From the NCBI GenBank assembly GCA_018267135.1, contig JAFDZA010000025.1, positions 62,001 to 126,000 on the forward strand: a DNA stretch of 64,000 nt, in the 5' to 3' direction. Shown here one piece after another: positions 1-9,110 of the stretch. The notes beneath the pieces are model-generated. The model was not told where the DNA came from. It worked only from the letters and a program-made list of their open reading frames with translations, and made no database searches. A program made the position numbers and the translations under genes. The stretch is from Bacteroidota bacterium (lineage in GTDB: Bacteria > Bacteroidota > Bacteroidia > Cytophagales > Cyclobacteriaceae). The first letter of the stretch is position 1. Each line of letters starts with the position of its first letter.

Positions 1-21
1 AATCACTAGTTTTTTAATCAT
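1..21 (-). CDS. 5' end of a gene running off the left edge
   Basis: On the minus strand an ATG at position 21 opens a frame reading MIKKLVI up to the window edge. A perfect TAnnTTTG -7 box (68..75) lies about 47 bases upstream in the correct orientation. Met-Ile-Lys-Lys-Leu-Val-Ile resembles the start of a signal peptide, but only seven codons are visible, so no function can be given. Confidence 0.3.
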
Positions 22-67
22 AGGAAAAAACAAGCCGAAGGTTTGCTTTCGGCACATCGGGATGGTG

Positions 68-75
68 CAAAAATA
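68..75 (-). promoter_or_regulatory. -7 promoter box for the gene leaving the left edge
   Basis: Read on the minus strand this is TATTTTTG, an exact match to the Bacteroidota -7 consensus TAnnTTTG. No clear -33 TTG is seen at the usual distance. Confidence 0.4.
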
Positions 76-151
76 AGGAATGATAAAATATGGACATGAG
101 CTGGTAAAACCGAATGGTGTTTTATTGATCCTTTGTTTTTCGTATAGGCAT

Positions 152-185
152 AAAAAAAGGCAAGAAAAAATTCTTGCCTTTTTTT
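152..185. terminator. bidirectional intrinsic terminator
   Basis: A-run, then AAGGCAAGAA, a 4-base AAAA loop, TTCTTGCCTT and a T-run: a perfect stem with A/T tracts on both sides, so it can work in either direction. It lies just past the stop codon of the DUF4397 lipoprotein gene and probably ends that minus-strand transcript. Confidence 0.8.
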
Positions 186-199
186 GAGTATGGTCTGTT

Positions 200-967
200 T
201 TAGTTATGCTGCACTACATTGAGAGCATACGCCACTTTAACCGTTCCGGAAACTACCTTACCGGTAAGAAATACCGAGTATGCTTTTCCGGGCGATAGCG
301 TAACGGTAGTGGTGGCTAACACCGTACCCGAAATACTTCCCGAAGCAACTTGCAGCGTATAGGTATTAGGTGCTACCGAAGAAAAGGAGCTACTGCCCGA
401 ACGGTAAGCGGTAGCATTACTGATAGATCCCAAAGCAGCCCCGGCATTAGATAAATAAACGGACGGGGCTCCGGCCGCCAGATTATAAAACCGAACTCCA
501 GATTTAGAGGCAGCTATGGCGAGATTATCCGACACCGGGCCGATGAAGCGCAACCCCCCAGGAGCAGAAGTAAAACCTAACCCTTTCGTAAATGGCCGGT
601 TTACAGAATCCGTAACAAAAACAGTATAGGTTCCCGATCCGGCTAATGTAGATTGAGTAACCAAGTCTGCGCTTAGCGCAACCGTATCTTGACCTACTAC
701 TCCATACACGGCTTTCTTTATACGGAATTGCTCCGAACCCGGGTTTACATTTAGATACCCGGATGCCACCTGCGAATTCAATGCCGCTACTTGTGCATTG
801 TTAACCTGATACACTAAACTGGGCGCATCGGGCGAAGCATTGATAAACAATACTTTTGCATACCGAATGGTGTTGGTTGCTTGCGGATTAGGAAAGCTCG
901 GTTCAGAACAACTTTGAACAATTAACCCGGCTATGATAATTGAAAAAATGAATTTAAAATATTTCAT
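200..967 (-). CDS. DUF4397 domain lipoprotein
   Basis: This 255-residue protein is predicted to be a lipoprotein: its first residues MKYFKFIFSIIIAGLIVQSC form a hydrophobic leader ending in a lipobox-like VQSC. The body has the pattern of DUF4397 proteins, including a segment like KVLFINASPDAPSLVYQVN near residue 40 and a second repeat (RFYNLAAGAPSVYLSN) near residue 170. The frame extends upstream, but the ATG at 967 is chosen because it places the signal peptide at the N-terminus and avoids running into the receptor gene upstream. It follows the Oar-like receptor by 14 bases and is probably co-transcribed with it, which suggests a surface or periplasmic accessory role. The molecular function of DUF4397 is not known. 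Confidence 0.85.
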   Translation of the reverse strand: MKYFKFIFSIIIAGLIVQSCSEPSFPNPQATNTIRYAKVLFINASPDAPSLVYQVNNAQVAALNSQVASGYLNVNPGSEQFRIKKAVYGVVGQDTVALSADLVTQSTLAGSGTYTVFVTDSVNRPFTKGLGFTSAPGGLRFIGPVSDNLAIAASKSGVRFYNLAAGAPSVYLSNAGAALGSISNATAYRSGSSSFSSVAPNTYTLQVASGSISGTVLATTTVTLSPGKAYSVFLTGKVVSGTVKVAYALNVVQHN

Positions 968-981
968 GGTCGTTAAATTTT

Positions 982-3900
982 TTAGTTGAAGATATAACGG
1001 ACACCCACTTGCAACTGATACCGCGAAGCCGTAGTCGTGCTGTTTACCCATGTGTTGCTCAGAGGCGTTCCATTCGGATTAGTAGCAAACGTAAAGATGG
1101 GTCTTCCGGAAGCAGCCGTGGTAGTGTAGGAATTGCTCGGCAATAAAGGATTGGTTTGTGTATTCGGTGTAGTAGAGGCCGGATTTTCATACCCAACAAA
1201 ATTTAATAATGCCGACCGGGCCGGAAGTCGCACAACACCCCAATCAGAATTTAACAAATTGAGGAAGTTAATCGCCTCAAATGAAAACTGTAAGGTATTA
1301 CGCTTACCGTTTTTTGTCTCAATATAAAAATCCTGAAGCAAGCGCAAGTTCAATACATTAAACCAGGGAGCTACCGCACCATTTCGGGCGGCATATTCAC
1401 CGCGGTGATGGCTTAAGTATTTATCTTGATTGATATAGTTGTCTAACTGTTGCCAGATCTGGTTAACAGAACGGGTGTCTGTTGCCCCGGAGGTTGTGAG
1501 CAAAATTTCATTTTGATTACGGGGGATATAGATCAAATCATTGCTGGCATTTCCGTCTCCGTTTATATCTCCGCTATAGGTGTACGAATAACGGAAGCCC
1601 GAAGATCCTTGGTAGATGGCAGAGATCGTAGTGGCCGTGTATTTCAAATATTCTTTCCGGTACGAGGCGCTGGCAGCAATGCGGTGCATGGAAAGGTTGC
1701 CCGAATAGGATAGAACAGGTGTATTATATCCTACCACCTGAGGATAGCCGGTCAGGTTTCCGCTTGCCGTTGACCCGGTTTCGCTAAACGCATCGCGCGA
1801 GTCGGAGTAGGTATAAGCGGCACTGGCATAAAATCCTTTTTCAAAGGTTTTTTGTAGCTGTGCCGTAGCCGAATACTGATATCCTTTACTGGTATTATCC
1901 AGCATCACGGCTTGTGTAATATTTTGGTTTATTCTTCTTCCCCACAAAGGTACTCCGTTGCCATCGGTGGCAGCACTAGGGTTGGGCGCAATCGTAGTGG
2001 CAAATTGAGGGCGACCATCACCATCTACATTGCGGATGGGCGCATTAAGGTTCGCATCGCGATAGTAGGCGGCATTAATATTTTTGGTGTAGATAAATTC
2101 AAGTGTACCAATCAGCCCACCGGGCAACGATTTATCTATCGCTAAGTTTGTTCTCCATACTTGCGGAAACTTGAATTTATGTACAGCCGCATTGATGGCA
2201 AACTGAGGGGAAGCGCCTCCGTTTGAAGTTAACGGGGTCGGGCTGAAGTTATAGCTTTGGGCAGCAGCTCCCTGGGCAATGATGGAGCCGAACAACAATC
2301 CATTATTGGTTACTTGATTGGATAACCATACAAACGGAACACGTCCGCTAAACACACCGGTTCCGCCTCTTAGTTGCAGGGTTTTATCGCCCTTTACATC
2401 CCAGTTAAATCCAATGCGCGGAGAGTACAAAGGATTAAGTCCCGGTAAATTTCCTACCTGAATTTTTTCTCCATTGGCAAATGTCAATCCATCACTGATT
2501 GAGTTTTGAGGAAGCGAGCCCGGGTAGGTGGGTAAATCTACGCGCATTCCATACGTCAATTTCACATTCTTGATACCCGTGTACTGATCTTGCACATAGA
2601 AACCAAGCTGCTGGGCTTTCCAAACGGCCCCGGGGGCCGGGTTTCCGGCTACAGCAGAATATTGAAGGAGATATTGTGTAGGTGCGTTAGCCGCAGTGGG
2701 GGTCGTTATGTTATTAAGAAAATTGCTAATGCTGCTGTATTGATAAACCCCGTTGATTTGTTGTGTAAATACGTTGGTGAATTTAAAAAATTCATTTGCC
2801 GTACCGATTGTAATAATATGATTGGGTTTATAAATATTGAAGTTGTCATTTACCTGAATAATATCCTGATACAGTTTGTTATTAGGTGTAAACGGGTCAG
2901 GGCCTATGGTCGTCAGGTTTTGGCCGTTCGGCCCCAGTATATCTACCGTTGGAAAGGATGGCGCGGCACCGCCTCCGCCTTGCTCACGCGGATCGCGAAA
3001 GGCTGTGTACCCAATGGTAAATGAGTTTGAATATTTGTTGCTGAATGAACTGTTTAGTTCGGCAATTATATTATAGAGATTATTTAACTGCCGGTAGAAA
3101 GAGTTAGAGAACGGCACATAGTTAACACTGTTGGTTCTTCCGCCAGCCGGAGATCCTCCAATCCCGCCCGAACTGCTGGGGGTTACATCGCGAAAAGCAT
3201 TTAACTGGTTATACCTAACCGTGAGTTTATGATGATCGGAGATGTTAAAATCTAAACGAGCCAGGTATTTTTGGCTTTGGGTCGGAACATCAAAATTATT
3301 ATACGATCCGGGATTGTAATTGTTAATTGATGACGGGTTGGCTTTGAAAAAATCCAGTATTCGCTGCAGGTTTGTTTCAGAGCCATAAGCCGGGTTGCTT
3401 GGGTCGGTAATAGCCGTGGCTTGATCGCCCGCTCCATTTACCGGATAGGTAATAGCCGGACTAATGCTTTTTTCAAATTCGTAGTTTACAAAGAAGAAAA
3501 GTTTGTCTTTTAAAATAGGGCCTCCTAATCGGAACCCGGTATTTTGATAAGCAAAATTGGCGTTGTTCTGGGTAACTCCCGCTACTTTAGTTCCCACCAT
3601 TCCTTGGTTTTTATAAAAGCCATAGACAGAACCTGAAAATTCGTTGGTACCACTCCGGGTTACCGCATTAATGCCGGCACCGGTAAATGCACCTTGGCGC
3701 ACATCGTAGGGGGCAAAATTTACCTGAATGGCTTGAATGGCGTCAACCGAAATGGGTTGTGAGTTAGTTTGCCCGCCCGGCAAAGCTGCCAACCCAAATA
3801 CGTTATTTGAGGTAGCTCCGTCAATGGTGAAATTATTATATAAGTTGCTTCGGCCACCAAACCCAAAACTTCCGGCACCGGCCGAACGGGGATCTAAGGC

Positions 3901-4377
3901 AGTCATATCTTGAAAACTTCTGGTAATGGTTGGCAGGCGTTCAAACAATTCTCTGCGCAAACTGGTAGCGGCACCTGTGCGCTCCGAATTCAGAACCGGA
4001 TCTTTTTGAGCTGTAACCTGCACCTCTGAAAGTTGCAAGGCTGCTTCGCCCAATCTAAAATTGGCGGTATAATTTTGGTCAATCGCCAGATAATCTACCG
4101 TTTCTTTCTGGTCTTCATAGCCTACAAAAGAAACCGTGATGGAATAAGGTCCACCGATACGCACCGCTGGAAAATCATACCGACCATCGGCACGTGTGGA
4201 CGCACCATATTTTGTTCCCGATGGCACATGCACAGCAATCACCGTAGCGCCCGGCAAGGTTTTACCTTCCTTATCGGCCACCACACCACTGATACTGGCT
4301 GTTGTTACACCTTGTGCATACACACCCGCAAAGGCTGTCAGCACAAAGACAAACGGCAAGAGTAGTTTTTTCGTCAT
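982..4377 (-). CDS. Oar-like TonB-dependent receptor
   Basis: A 1131-residue outer-membrane protein. It starts with a clear signal peptide (MTKKLLLPFVFVLTAFAGVYAQ), followed by a carboxypeptidase regulatory-like domain (residues about 25-110, ISGVVADKEGKTLPGATV), a plug region (about 125-240, with FGGRSNLYNNFTIDGA) and a long barrel rich in aromatic and Asn/Gly turns. It ends in VRYIFN, with the aromatic-rich end typical of barrels. The domain order matches the Oar-like family of Bacteroidota and myxobacteria, where the receptor serves in outer-membrane uptake or protein export; the substrate cannot be read from sequence. The downstream DUF4397 lipoprotein starts 14 bases after its stop and is probably in the same transcript. 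A -7 box lies at 4409..4416. Confidence 0.9.
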   Translation of the reverse strand: MTKKLLLPFVFVLTAFAGVYAQGVTTASISGVVADKEGKTLPGATVIAVHVPSGTKYGASTRADGRYDFPAVRIGGPYSITVSFVGYEDQKETVDYLAIDQNYTANFRLGEAALQLSEVQVTAQKDPVLNSERTGAATSLRRELFERLPTITRSFQDMTALDPRSAGAGSFGFGGRSNLYNNFTIDGATSNNVFGLAALPGGQTNSQPISVDAIQAIQVNFAPYDVRQGAFTGAGINAVTRSGTNEFSGSVYGFYKNQGMVGTKVAGVTQNNANFAYQNTGFRLGGPILKDKLFFFVNYEFEKSISPAITYPVNGAGDQATAITDPSNPAYGSETNLQRILDFFKANPSSINNYNPGSYNNFDVPTQSQKYLARLDFNISDHHKLTVRYNQLNAFRDVTPSSSGGIGGSPAGGRTNSVNYVPFSNSFYRQLNNLYNIIAELNSSFSNKYSNSFTIGYTAFRDPREQGGGGAAPSFPTVDILGPNGQNLTTIGPDPFTPNNKLYQDIIQVNDNFNIYKPNHIITIGTANEFFKFTNVFTQQINGVYQYSSISNFLNNITTPTAANAPTQYLLQYSAVAGNPAPGAVWKAQQLGFYVQDQYTGIKNVKLTYGMRVDLPTYPGSLPQNSISDGLTFANGEKIQVGNLPGLNPLYSPRIGFNWDVKGDKTLQLRGGTGVFSGRVPFVWLSNQVTNNGLLFGSIIAQGAAAQSYNFSPTPLTSNGGASPQFAINAAVHKFKFPQVWRTNLAIDKSLPGGLIGTLEFIYTKNINAAYYRDANLNAPIRNVDGDGRPQFATTIAPNPSAATDGNGVPLWGRRINQNITQAVMLDNTSKGYQYSATAQLQKTFEKGFYASAAYTYSDSRDAFSETGSTASGNLTGYPQVVGYNTPVLSYSGNLSMHRIAASASYRKEYLKYTATTISAIYQGSSGFRYSYTYSGDINGDGNASNDLIYIPRNQNEILLTTSGATDTRSVNQIWQQLDNYINQDKYLSHHRGEYAARNGAVAPWFNVLNLRLLQDFYIETKNGKRNTLQFSFEAINFLNLLNSDWGVVRLPARSALLNFVGYENPASTTPNTQTNPLLPSNSYTTTAASGRPIFTFATNPNGTPLSNTWVNSTTTASRYQLQVGVRYIFN

Positions 4378-4408
4378 AAAATAAGTTTAGGGGTTAACAT
4401 TCAAGCAA

Positions 4409-4416
4409 CAAAAATA
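4409..4416 (-). promoter_or_regulatory. -7 box of the receptor gene
   Basis: Minus-strand TATTTTTG, an exact TAnnTTTG match about 32 bases before the receptor's ATG. The -33 element is not obvious. The remaining intergenic bases up to 4625 show no other structure I can support. Confidence 0.4.
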
Positions 4417-4625
4417 TCTTAAAAGATGTCTCCATCACTTCCCGGCTGTTTATTTTATTCCACACATTTTATTAACATTTTGGCAACATTATCGTATTGA
4501 TTTTCTTGACGTTCAAGCGGGGTATTAATGGGGCAGATCAGGTTCGGGTTATTACCAACCAATAAAATTGAAACGGTTTTTGCACCTTTACGCACTTTTT
4601 TGAAGAAAGCTGGCTTATCACGTTC

Positions 4626-6398
4626 ATGGAAAAAGAGTCTGTTAGTAGCGGCAATATTATAGACCTGAAGGTGCTCCGTCAGTTAATGATGTTTGTGCGG
4701 CCTTACCGGGCGCGGTTTTACTTCGTCATTTTCTTAACACTGGCCCTGGGTTTTCTTTCCCCCTTGCGCCCGTTGTTAATTCAATATGCCATAGACCATG
4801 ATGTAGCTAACGGCAACTACCGCGGCATGGTAACAATGATGATCTGGATCGTGGTTTTGTTGGTTATTCAGGCTGTGTTTCAGTATGCCCACACTTACAT
4901 TTCCGGGCGGGTAGCCCAATTTGTTTTGCGCGATATACGGGTAAATCTATACAACCATATCATTAAACTGAGGCTTTCGTTCTTCGACAAAACACCCATT
5001 GGCCGCCTGGTAACCCGTATTATTTCGGATGTAGAAACGCTGGCCGATGTATTCAGCGAAGGCCTGGCCGCCATGGCCAGCGATTTATTGCAAATATTTT
5101 TTATTCTGGCATTTATGTTTTATGTGGATTGGCGGCTAGCATTAATCAGCTTATCCACCATTCCGCTCATGCTGTTAGCTACTTACATTTTCAAAGAAAA
5201 AATTAAAGTAGCATTTAATGATGTGCGCAATGCGGTTTCTAATTTAAATACATTTGTGCAAGAGCATATTTCCGGTATGCGCATTGTTCAGTTGTTTGGG
5301 AGTGAAGATAAAGAATATGAAAAATTCAAAACGATCAATCGGGAGCATCGGCATGCTCATTTAAAATCGGTGCTCTACTATTCGGTTTACTTTCCGGTAG
5401 CCGAAATCATTGCCGCTATGGGCACCGGCCTACTGGTGTGGTGGGGATCGAAAGAGGCCATCAACGAAGTCGTTACCGGGGTTACGTTGGGCAAGCTTAT
5501 TTCGTTCATCATGTTCATTCAACTTTTTTTTCGTCCGATACGCATGATTGCCGACCGGTATAATACTTTGCAAATGGGCATTGTCAGCTCTTCGCGAATC
5601 ATGAGTTTATTAAATGAATCCGAACATCTGGCCGTAACCGGACATTATACGCCTGACCAGATTAAAGGAGAGGTAACATTTAATCACATTTGGTTTGCCT
5701 ACCACGACACAAATTATGTACTGCGCGATTTTACCCTGAATATAAAATTCGGTGAAACCATTGCCCTGGTCGGTGCCACCGGGGCTGGAAAATCGTCTGT
5801 CATTAACTTACTCAATCGTTTTTATGAAATAAACCGAGGCGTGATAGCGGTTGATGGGGTTGACATTAAAGAGTACAATTTGGCCTTCTTACGAAAAAAT
5901 ATTGGCGTGGTGTTGCAAGATGTTTTTTTGTTTTCCGATTCTATCCGAAATAATATCACGTTAAGAAACCCTGAAGTAACCGATGCCATGATCTGGCATG
6001 CAGCCGAATTAGTCGGGGCAAAAAAATTTATTGAGCGGCTTCCGGGCCAGCTTGATTTTAATGTGATGGAACGAGGCGCCACCCTTTCCATGGGGCAGCG
6101 CCAATTACTATCGTTTATACGGGCTATGGTGTATGACCCTAAAATTCTGGTTCTTGATGAGGCCACTTCGTCCATTGATTCGGAAACCGAACAACTGGTA
6201 CAGCATGCCATTGCTAAGATGATGGAACACCGAACGTCTATTGTTATTGCCCACCGCCTGTCCACCATTCAGCATGCCCATAAAATTATCGTGCTCGACA
6301 AGGGCGAGATTAAAGAAACCGGCCGCCATGAGGAGCTCCTCATGCAAAACGGATTTTACACTCAACTTCACAAAATGCAATACAAGGAAGCGGTTTAG
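4626..6398 (+). CDS. ABC exporter half-transporter, TM288/YheH-like (degenerate signature)
   Basis: A 590-residue half-transporter with an N-terminal six-helix exporter domain (about 25-320) and a C-terminal ATPase. Visible motifs are Walker A GATGAGKSS (about residue 386), signature LSMGQRQ instead of LSGGQ, Walker B LVLDEATSSID with the catalytic Glu, and H-loop IVIAHRLS. The LS-x-GQRQ form is typical of one subunit of heterodimeric exporters such as TM288 or BmrD/YheH. The other ABC gene in the window (7180..8979) has the complementary changes, so the two probably form one heterodimer exporting drugs, lipids or peptides across the inner membrane. Unusually, the two genes are convergent and separated by an outer-membrane protein gene. 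Confidence 0.93.
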   Translation: MEKESVSSGNIIDLKVLRQLMMFVRPYRARFYFVIFLTLALGFLSPLRPLLIQYAIDHDVANGNYRGMVTMMIWIVVLLVIQAVFQYAHTYISGRVAQFVLRDIRVNLYNHIIKLRLSFFDKTPIGRLVTRIISDVETLADVFSEGLAAMASDLLQIFFILAFMFYVDWRLALISLSTIPLMLLATYIFKEKIKVAFNDVRNAVSNLNTFVQEHISGMRIVQLFGSEDKEYEKFKTINREHRHAHLKSVLYYSVYFPVAEIIAAMGTGLLVWWGSKEAINEVVTGVTLGKLISFIMFIQLFFRPIRMIADRYNTLQMGIVSSSRIMSLLNESEHLAVTGHYTPDQIKGEVTFNHIWFAYHDTNYVLRDFTLNIKFGETIALVGATGAGKSSVINLLNRFYEINRGVIAVDGVDIKEYNLAFLRKNIGVVLQDVFLFSDSIRNNITLRNPEVTDAMIWHAAELVGAKKFIERLPGQLDFNVMERGATLSMGQRQLLSFIRAMVYDPKILVLDEATSSIDSETEQLVQHAIAKMMEHRTSIVIAHRLSTIQHAHKIIVLDKGEIKETGRHEELLMQNGFYTQLHKMQYKEAV

Positions 6399-6424
6399 CT
6401 ATTAACCGATAATAGGGAGAAGGC

Positions 6425-6457
6425 TTGTAAGCCGTTTGCACAAAAGGTTTATCTTTG
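6425..6457 (+). promoter_or_regulatory. promoter of the small outer-membrane protein gene
   Basis: TTG at 6425-6427 and TATCTTTG at 6450-6457, spaced 22 bases. The -7 box ends only five bases before the chosen ATG at 6463, so the transcript would have almost no leader. The box also argues against the in-frame TTG at 6436 as the start codon. Confidence 0.5.
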
Positions 6458-6462
6458 CTTTA

Positions 6463-7197
6463 ATGCGCATCCTAAAAACATTTTTTTTACCACTTGCCCT
6501 CGGGTTTATGGCATGCACCGAAACGGGAGCCCAAGTTAGGAAAAGTGCTAAAAGTTCTGGCTTTAGCGTGCCGCGGGTTTCGCACAACAAGGCTAAAATC
6601 ATGTGCCCAATTTTTGAGGCCAGCCAATACCCGTATCAAGGCATTGGGTTTAAAGTGGGCGATCCGTTTGCCCTCACTTACAAACTTTACCCCTCTAAAC
6701 AATGGTCGTTTGCCATCGATGCCGGCAAAGCTGCCAGTGGATTATACAATACCTACTACCGCGGGCTTTTTAATGGACTTGCCAAAAAAGATACATTAAG
6801 CACAGATATTATCTCCGGCCAGAAATCCACGCTCACTTACTATTCGCACAAAGTGGTAAGCGACTGGTTTTTAGAAGCAAAATTTTTATACCAGTGGGAT
6901 GCTTCTAAAATATCGAAAGGGCTGATGCTCTATGGAGGAGCCGGCTGGCAATGGCGTAATACGGTGCTTAAATACGAATACAATTATCAGCAGGCCGGCT
7001 CGTTTGGCAGCGACCGGTTTGGTAGCTTCACCAAAAACCGGTTTACCTATGGTCCGGTTGTTTTGGCCGGTTTTGAATATTCTTATTTTTCGTTACCTGT
7101 TTCAGCCTTTATCGAAGTAGAGATGTTTACCGATGCCTTGGTGGATCCGGGCTACCGCAGGTTTCAGGGAGGGGTAGGGTTACGGTATATCTTCTGA
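6463..7197 (+). CDS. predicted outer-membrane beta-barrel protein
   Basis: A 244-residue exported protein. The N-terminus MRILKTFFLPLALGFMACTE is a signal peptide, with cleavage possible after GAQ or, less convincingly, at the Cys as a lipoprotein. The body alternates polar and aromatic residues (YGGAGWQWRNTVLKYEYNYQ, VLAGFEYSYFSLPVSAFIEVE) and ends GGVGLRYIF, the terminal Phe expected for insertion by the BAM machinery. The start is ATG 6463, supported by the -7 box ending at 6457. Its last 18 bases overlap the 3' end of the convergent ABC gene. Position between the two halves of an ABC exporter suggests, without proving, a link with export. I do not recognise a named family. Confidence 0.75.
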   Translation: MRILKTFFLPLALGFMACTETGAQVRKSAKSSGFSVPRVSHNKAKIMCPIFEASQYPYQGIGFKVGDPFALTYKLYPSKQWSFAIDAGKAASGLYNTYYRGLFNGLAKKDTLSTDIISGQKSTLTYYSHKVVSDWFLEAKFLYQWDASKISKGLMLYGGAGWQWRNTVLKYEYNYQQAGSFGSDRFGSFTKNRFTYGPVVLAGFEYSYFSLPVSAFIEVEMFTDALVDPGYRRFQGGVGLRYIF

Positions 7198-8979
7198 CCG
7201 AACTTCTTCGGTCTGCATCTGTTTTTCCACCAGTTCTTTGTACACTCCTCCACCGGCTATCAGGCTATCGTGGGTTCCTTGTTCCACAATTTCACCGTCA
7301 TCAATTACTAAAATATGATTGGCCAGTTTAGCAGAAGAAACGCGGTGCGAAATAATGAGGGTAGTGCGATTCGCCATTATTTTTTTCAGATTATTGAGAA
7401 TATTGTTTTCCGTTTTTGTATCCACAGCCGAAAGGGCATCATCCAGTATCAAGATTTTAGGCTCACGCACAATGGCTCGGGCAATGGAAACACGTTGTTT
7501 TTGGCCGCCCGAAAGAGTGATGCCCCGCTCGCCCACACGGGTGGCAAACCCTTGCGGAAACGCATTGATGTTTTCATACACATCGGCATCTTTAGCAGCT
7601 TGCATGGTTTTGTCTTTATTAACGGAAGTCAGGCCAAAGCCAATATTATTGGTGATGGTATCGCTAAACAAAAAAACATCTTGCGGCACCACCCCTATTT
7701 GCCTGCGCAGCGAAACCAGGTTATAATCCTGAATGGGGATAGTGTCAATCCTGATTTGCCCTGAGGTGACATCATACAACCTCGATACTAGGCTGGCAAT
7801 GGTGCTTTTGCCCGAACCGGTAGTACCAATAATCCCCAGCGATTGGCCGGGCTTAATTGAAAAAGAAATATTTTTTAGAGCCTGAACCCCCGTATCGGGA
7901 TAAGTAAAAAACACCTTTTCAAATTCAATGGCTCCGGCAATAACCCGCTCCGCATTCGTATGCGAAACGATATCAGTTTTTTGTTTTAAAAATTCGTTAA
8001 TCCTTTTTTGTGAAGCCTCGGCCCGCTTTACCTGGCTGGTCGTCCAGCCGAGCAACGTTACAGGCCAGGTTAAAATATTAACGTATATAATGAACTCCGC
8101 AATATTGCCAATAGACAAACTGCCGTTAATCACTTCTACACTACCGGCATATACCGTCAGCACAACACTCAGGCCAACTAAGGAAAGCACGATGGGATAA
8201 AATAAAGCATCTACTTTTGTAAGCCGGATAGACTGGTGTTTGTACGCTTCGCTTTCTGCGGCAAAGCCGGCAGACGATTCTTGTTCGCGGGCAAATGATT
8301 TCAGCACCCGGATTCCCGAAAAGGCCTCCTGAACCAGAATACTCAGTCGCGACTGGCTCTGCTGGATTTCTTCACTTCTTTTTTCAATGATGTTATTAAC
8401 GTAAAAAATGGCTACCGAAAGAAGCGGGAGTGGCACCAAAGAGTATAGCGTAAGCTTAGGGCTAACCTGATACATAATGGGAATAATCATAGCAAATAAT
8501 GTAATCAGTTGGAGGCCATACATAATGGAAGGGCCTACATACATGCGCACCCGGCCCACATCTTCACTAATCCGGTTCATTAAATCGCCTGTGCTGTTTC
8601 GTTTGTAAAAACTAACCGGCAGCGATTGGTAGTGTTCAAAGATTTCGTTCTTTAAATCGTACTCAATCAGCCGGCTCATTACTATCAGGGTTTGCCTGAC
8701 GAAGTAAAGAAACACTCCACGCATCAGAGCCATGGCCAAAATCAGCAAGGCGTATATTAAAATACCTTTCGAAAAAACAGAAAAATAAGTGGCCTGCAAT
8801 GGGCTTCCCTCAAACGAGCGATATATTTTGATGTTATCAACAACCAAATCAATGGAGTGCCGCACCAGTTGAGCCGGCAAAATCTGAAACGCATTAGAGA
8901 TCAAGACAAATACCAAGCCCCAGATCAGGTGCCATTTGTATTTTAAAAGGTATTTATTGAGGTAAAGAAGTTCTTTCAT
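7180..8979 (-). CDS. ABC exporter half-transporter, TM287/YheI-like (Asp in Walker B)
   Basis: A 599-residue half-transporter (start ATG 8979, giving MKELLYLNKYLLKYKWH; the frame reaches 9048 but those residues are atypical). A six-helix exporter domain is followed by an ATPase with Walker A GTTGSGKST, canonical signature LSGGQKQ, and Walker B LILDDALSAVD, where Asp replaces the usual catalytic Glu. H-loop is LIISHRVS. Asp at that site is the known mark of the degenerate-site subunit of heterodimeric exporters such as TM287, LmrC and BmrC, whose partner carries an altered signature, exactly as in the gene at 4626..6398. The pair is therefore probably an asymmetric exporter. It lies divergent from nusB. 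Confidence 0.93.
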   Translation of the reverse strand: MKELLYLNKYLLKYKWHLIWGLVFVLISNAFQILPAQLVRHSIDLVVDNIKIYRSFEGSPLQATYFSVFSKGILIYALLILAMALMRGVFLYFVRQTLIVMSRLIEYDLKNEIFEHYQSLPVSFYKRNSTGDLMNRISEDVGRVRMYVGPSIMYGLQLITLFAMIIPIMYQVSPKLTLYSLVPLPLLSVAIFYVNNIIEKRSEEIQQSQSRLSILVQEAFSGIRVLKSFAREQESSAGFAAESEAYKHQSIRLTKVDALFYPIVLSLVGLSVVLTVYAGSVEVINGSLSIGNIAEFIIYVNILTWPVTLLGWTTSQVKRAEASQKRINEFLKQKTDIVSHTNAERVIAGAIEFEKVFFTYPDTGVQALKNISFSIKPGQSLGIIGTTGSGKSTIASLVSRLYDVTSGQIRIDTIPIQDYNLVSLRRQIGVVPQDVFLFSDTITNNIGFGLTSVNKDKTMQAAKDADVYENINAFPQGFATRVGERGITLSGGQKQRVSIARAIVREPKILILDDALSAVDTKTENNILNNLKKIMANRTTLIISHRVSSAKLANHILVIDDGEIVEQGTHDSLIAGGGVYKELVEKQMQTEEVRSEDIP

Positions 8980-9055
8980 TCCGATCAGCCAAACACTTTG
9001 TACGATACTTGGAGGCAGCAAGTTCGCAATAACGCACTTATCCATCAAAGTCTTT

Positions 9056-9084
9056 TTGCATTTCGCTTCAACCCTGTAATTTTA
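9056..9084 (+). promoter_or_regulatory. putative nusB promoter
   Basis: TTG at 9056-9058, 18-base spacer, then TAATTTTA (9077-9084), seven of eight matches to TAnnTTTG. The nusB ATG is 26 bases further on. Confidence 0.5.
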
Positions 9085-9110
9085 CGCTTTCAAAAAAACG
9101 TTCTTCCCTC

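Noticed and set aside
9..55. Short GCCGAA...TTCGGC hairpin near the left edge as a terminator
   Set aside because: Stem of about six base pairs, no T-run, and it lies within the predicted 5' leader of the gene leaving the window.
2590..3024. Open frame on the plus strand inside the receptor gene
   Set aside because: It lies wholly antisense to the receptor, has no family features and no promoter; it is a shadow of the coding strand.
4500..4600. Possible riboswitch or small RNA before the ABC exporter gene
   Set aside because: There are GC-rich patches but no conserved motif or stable stem that I can identify.
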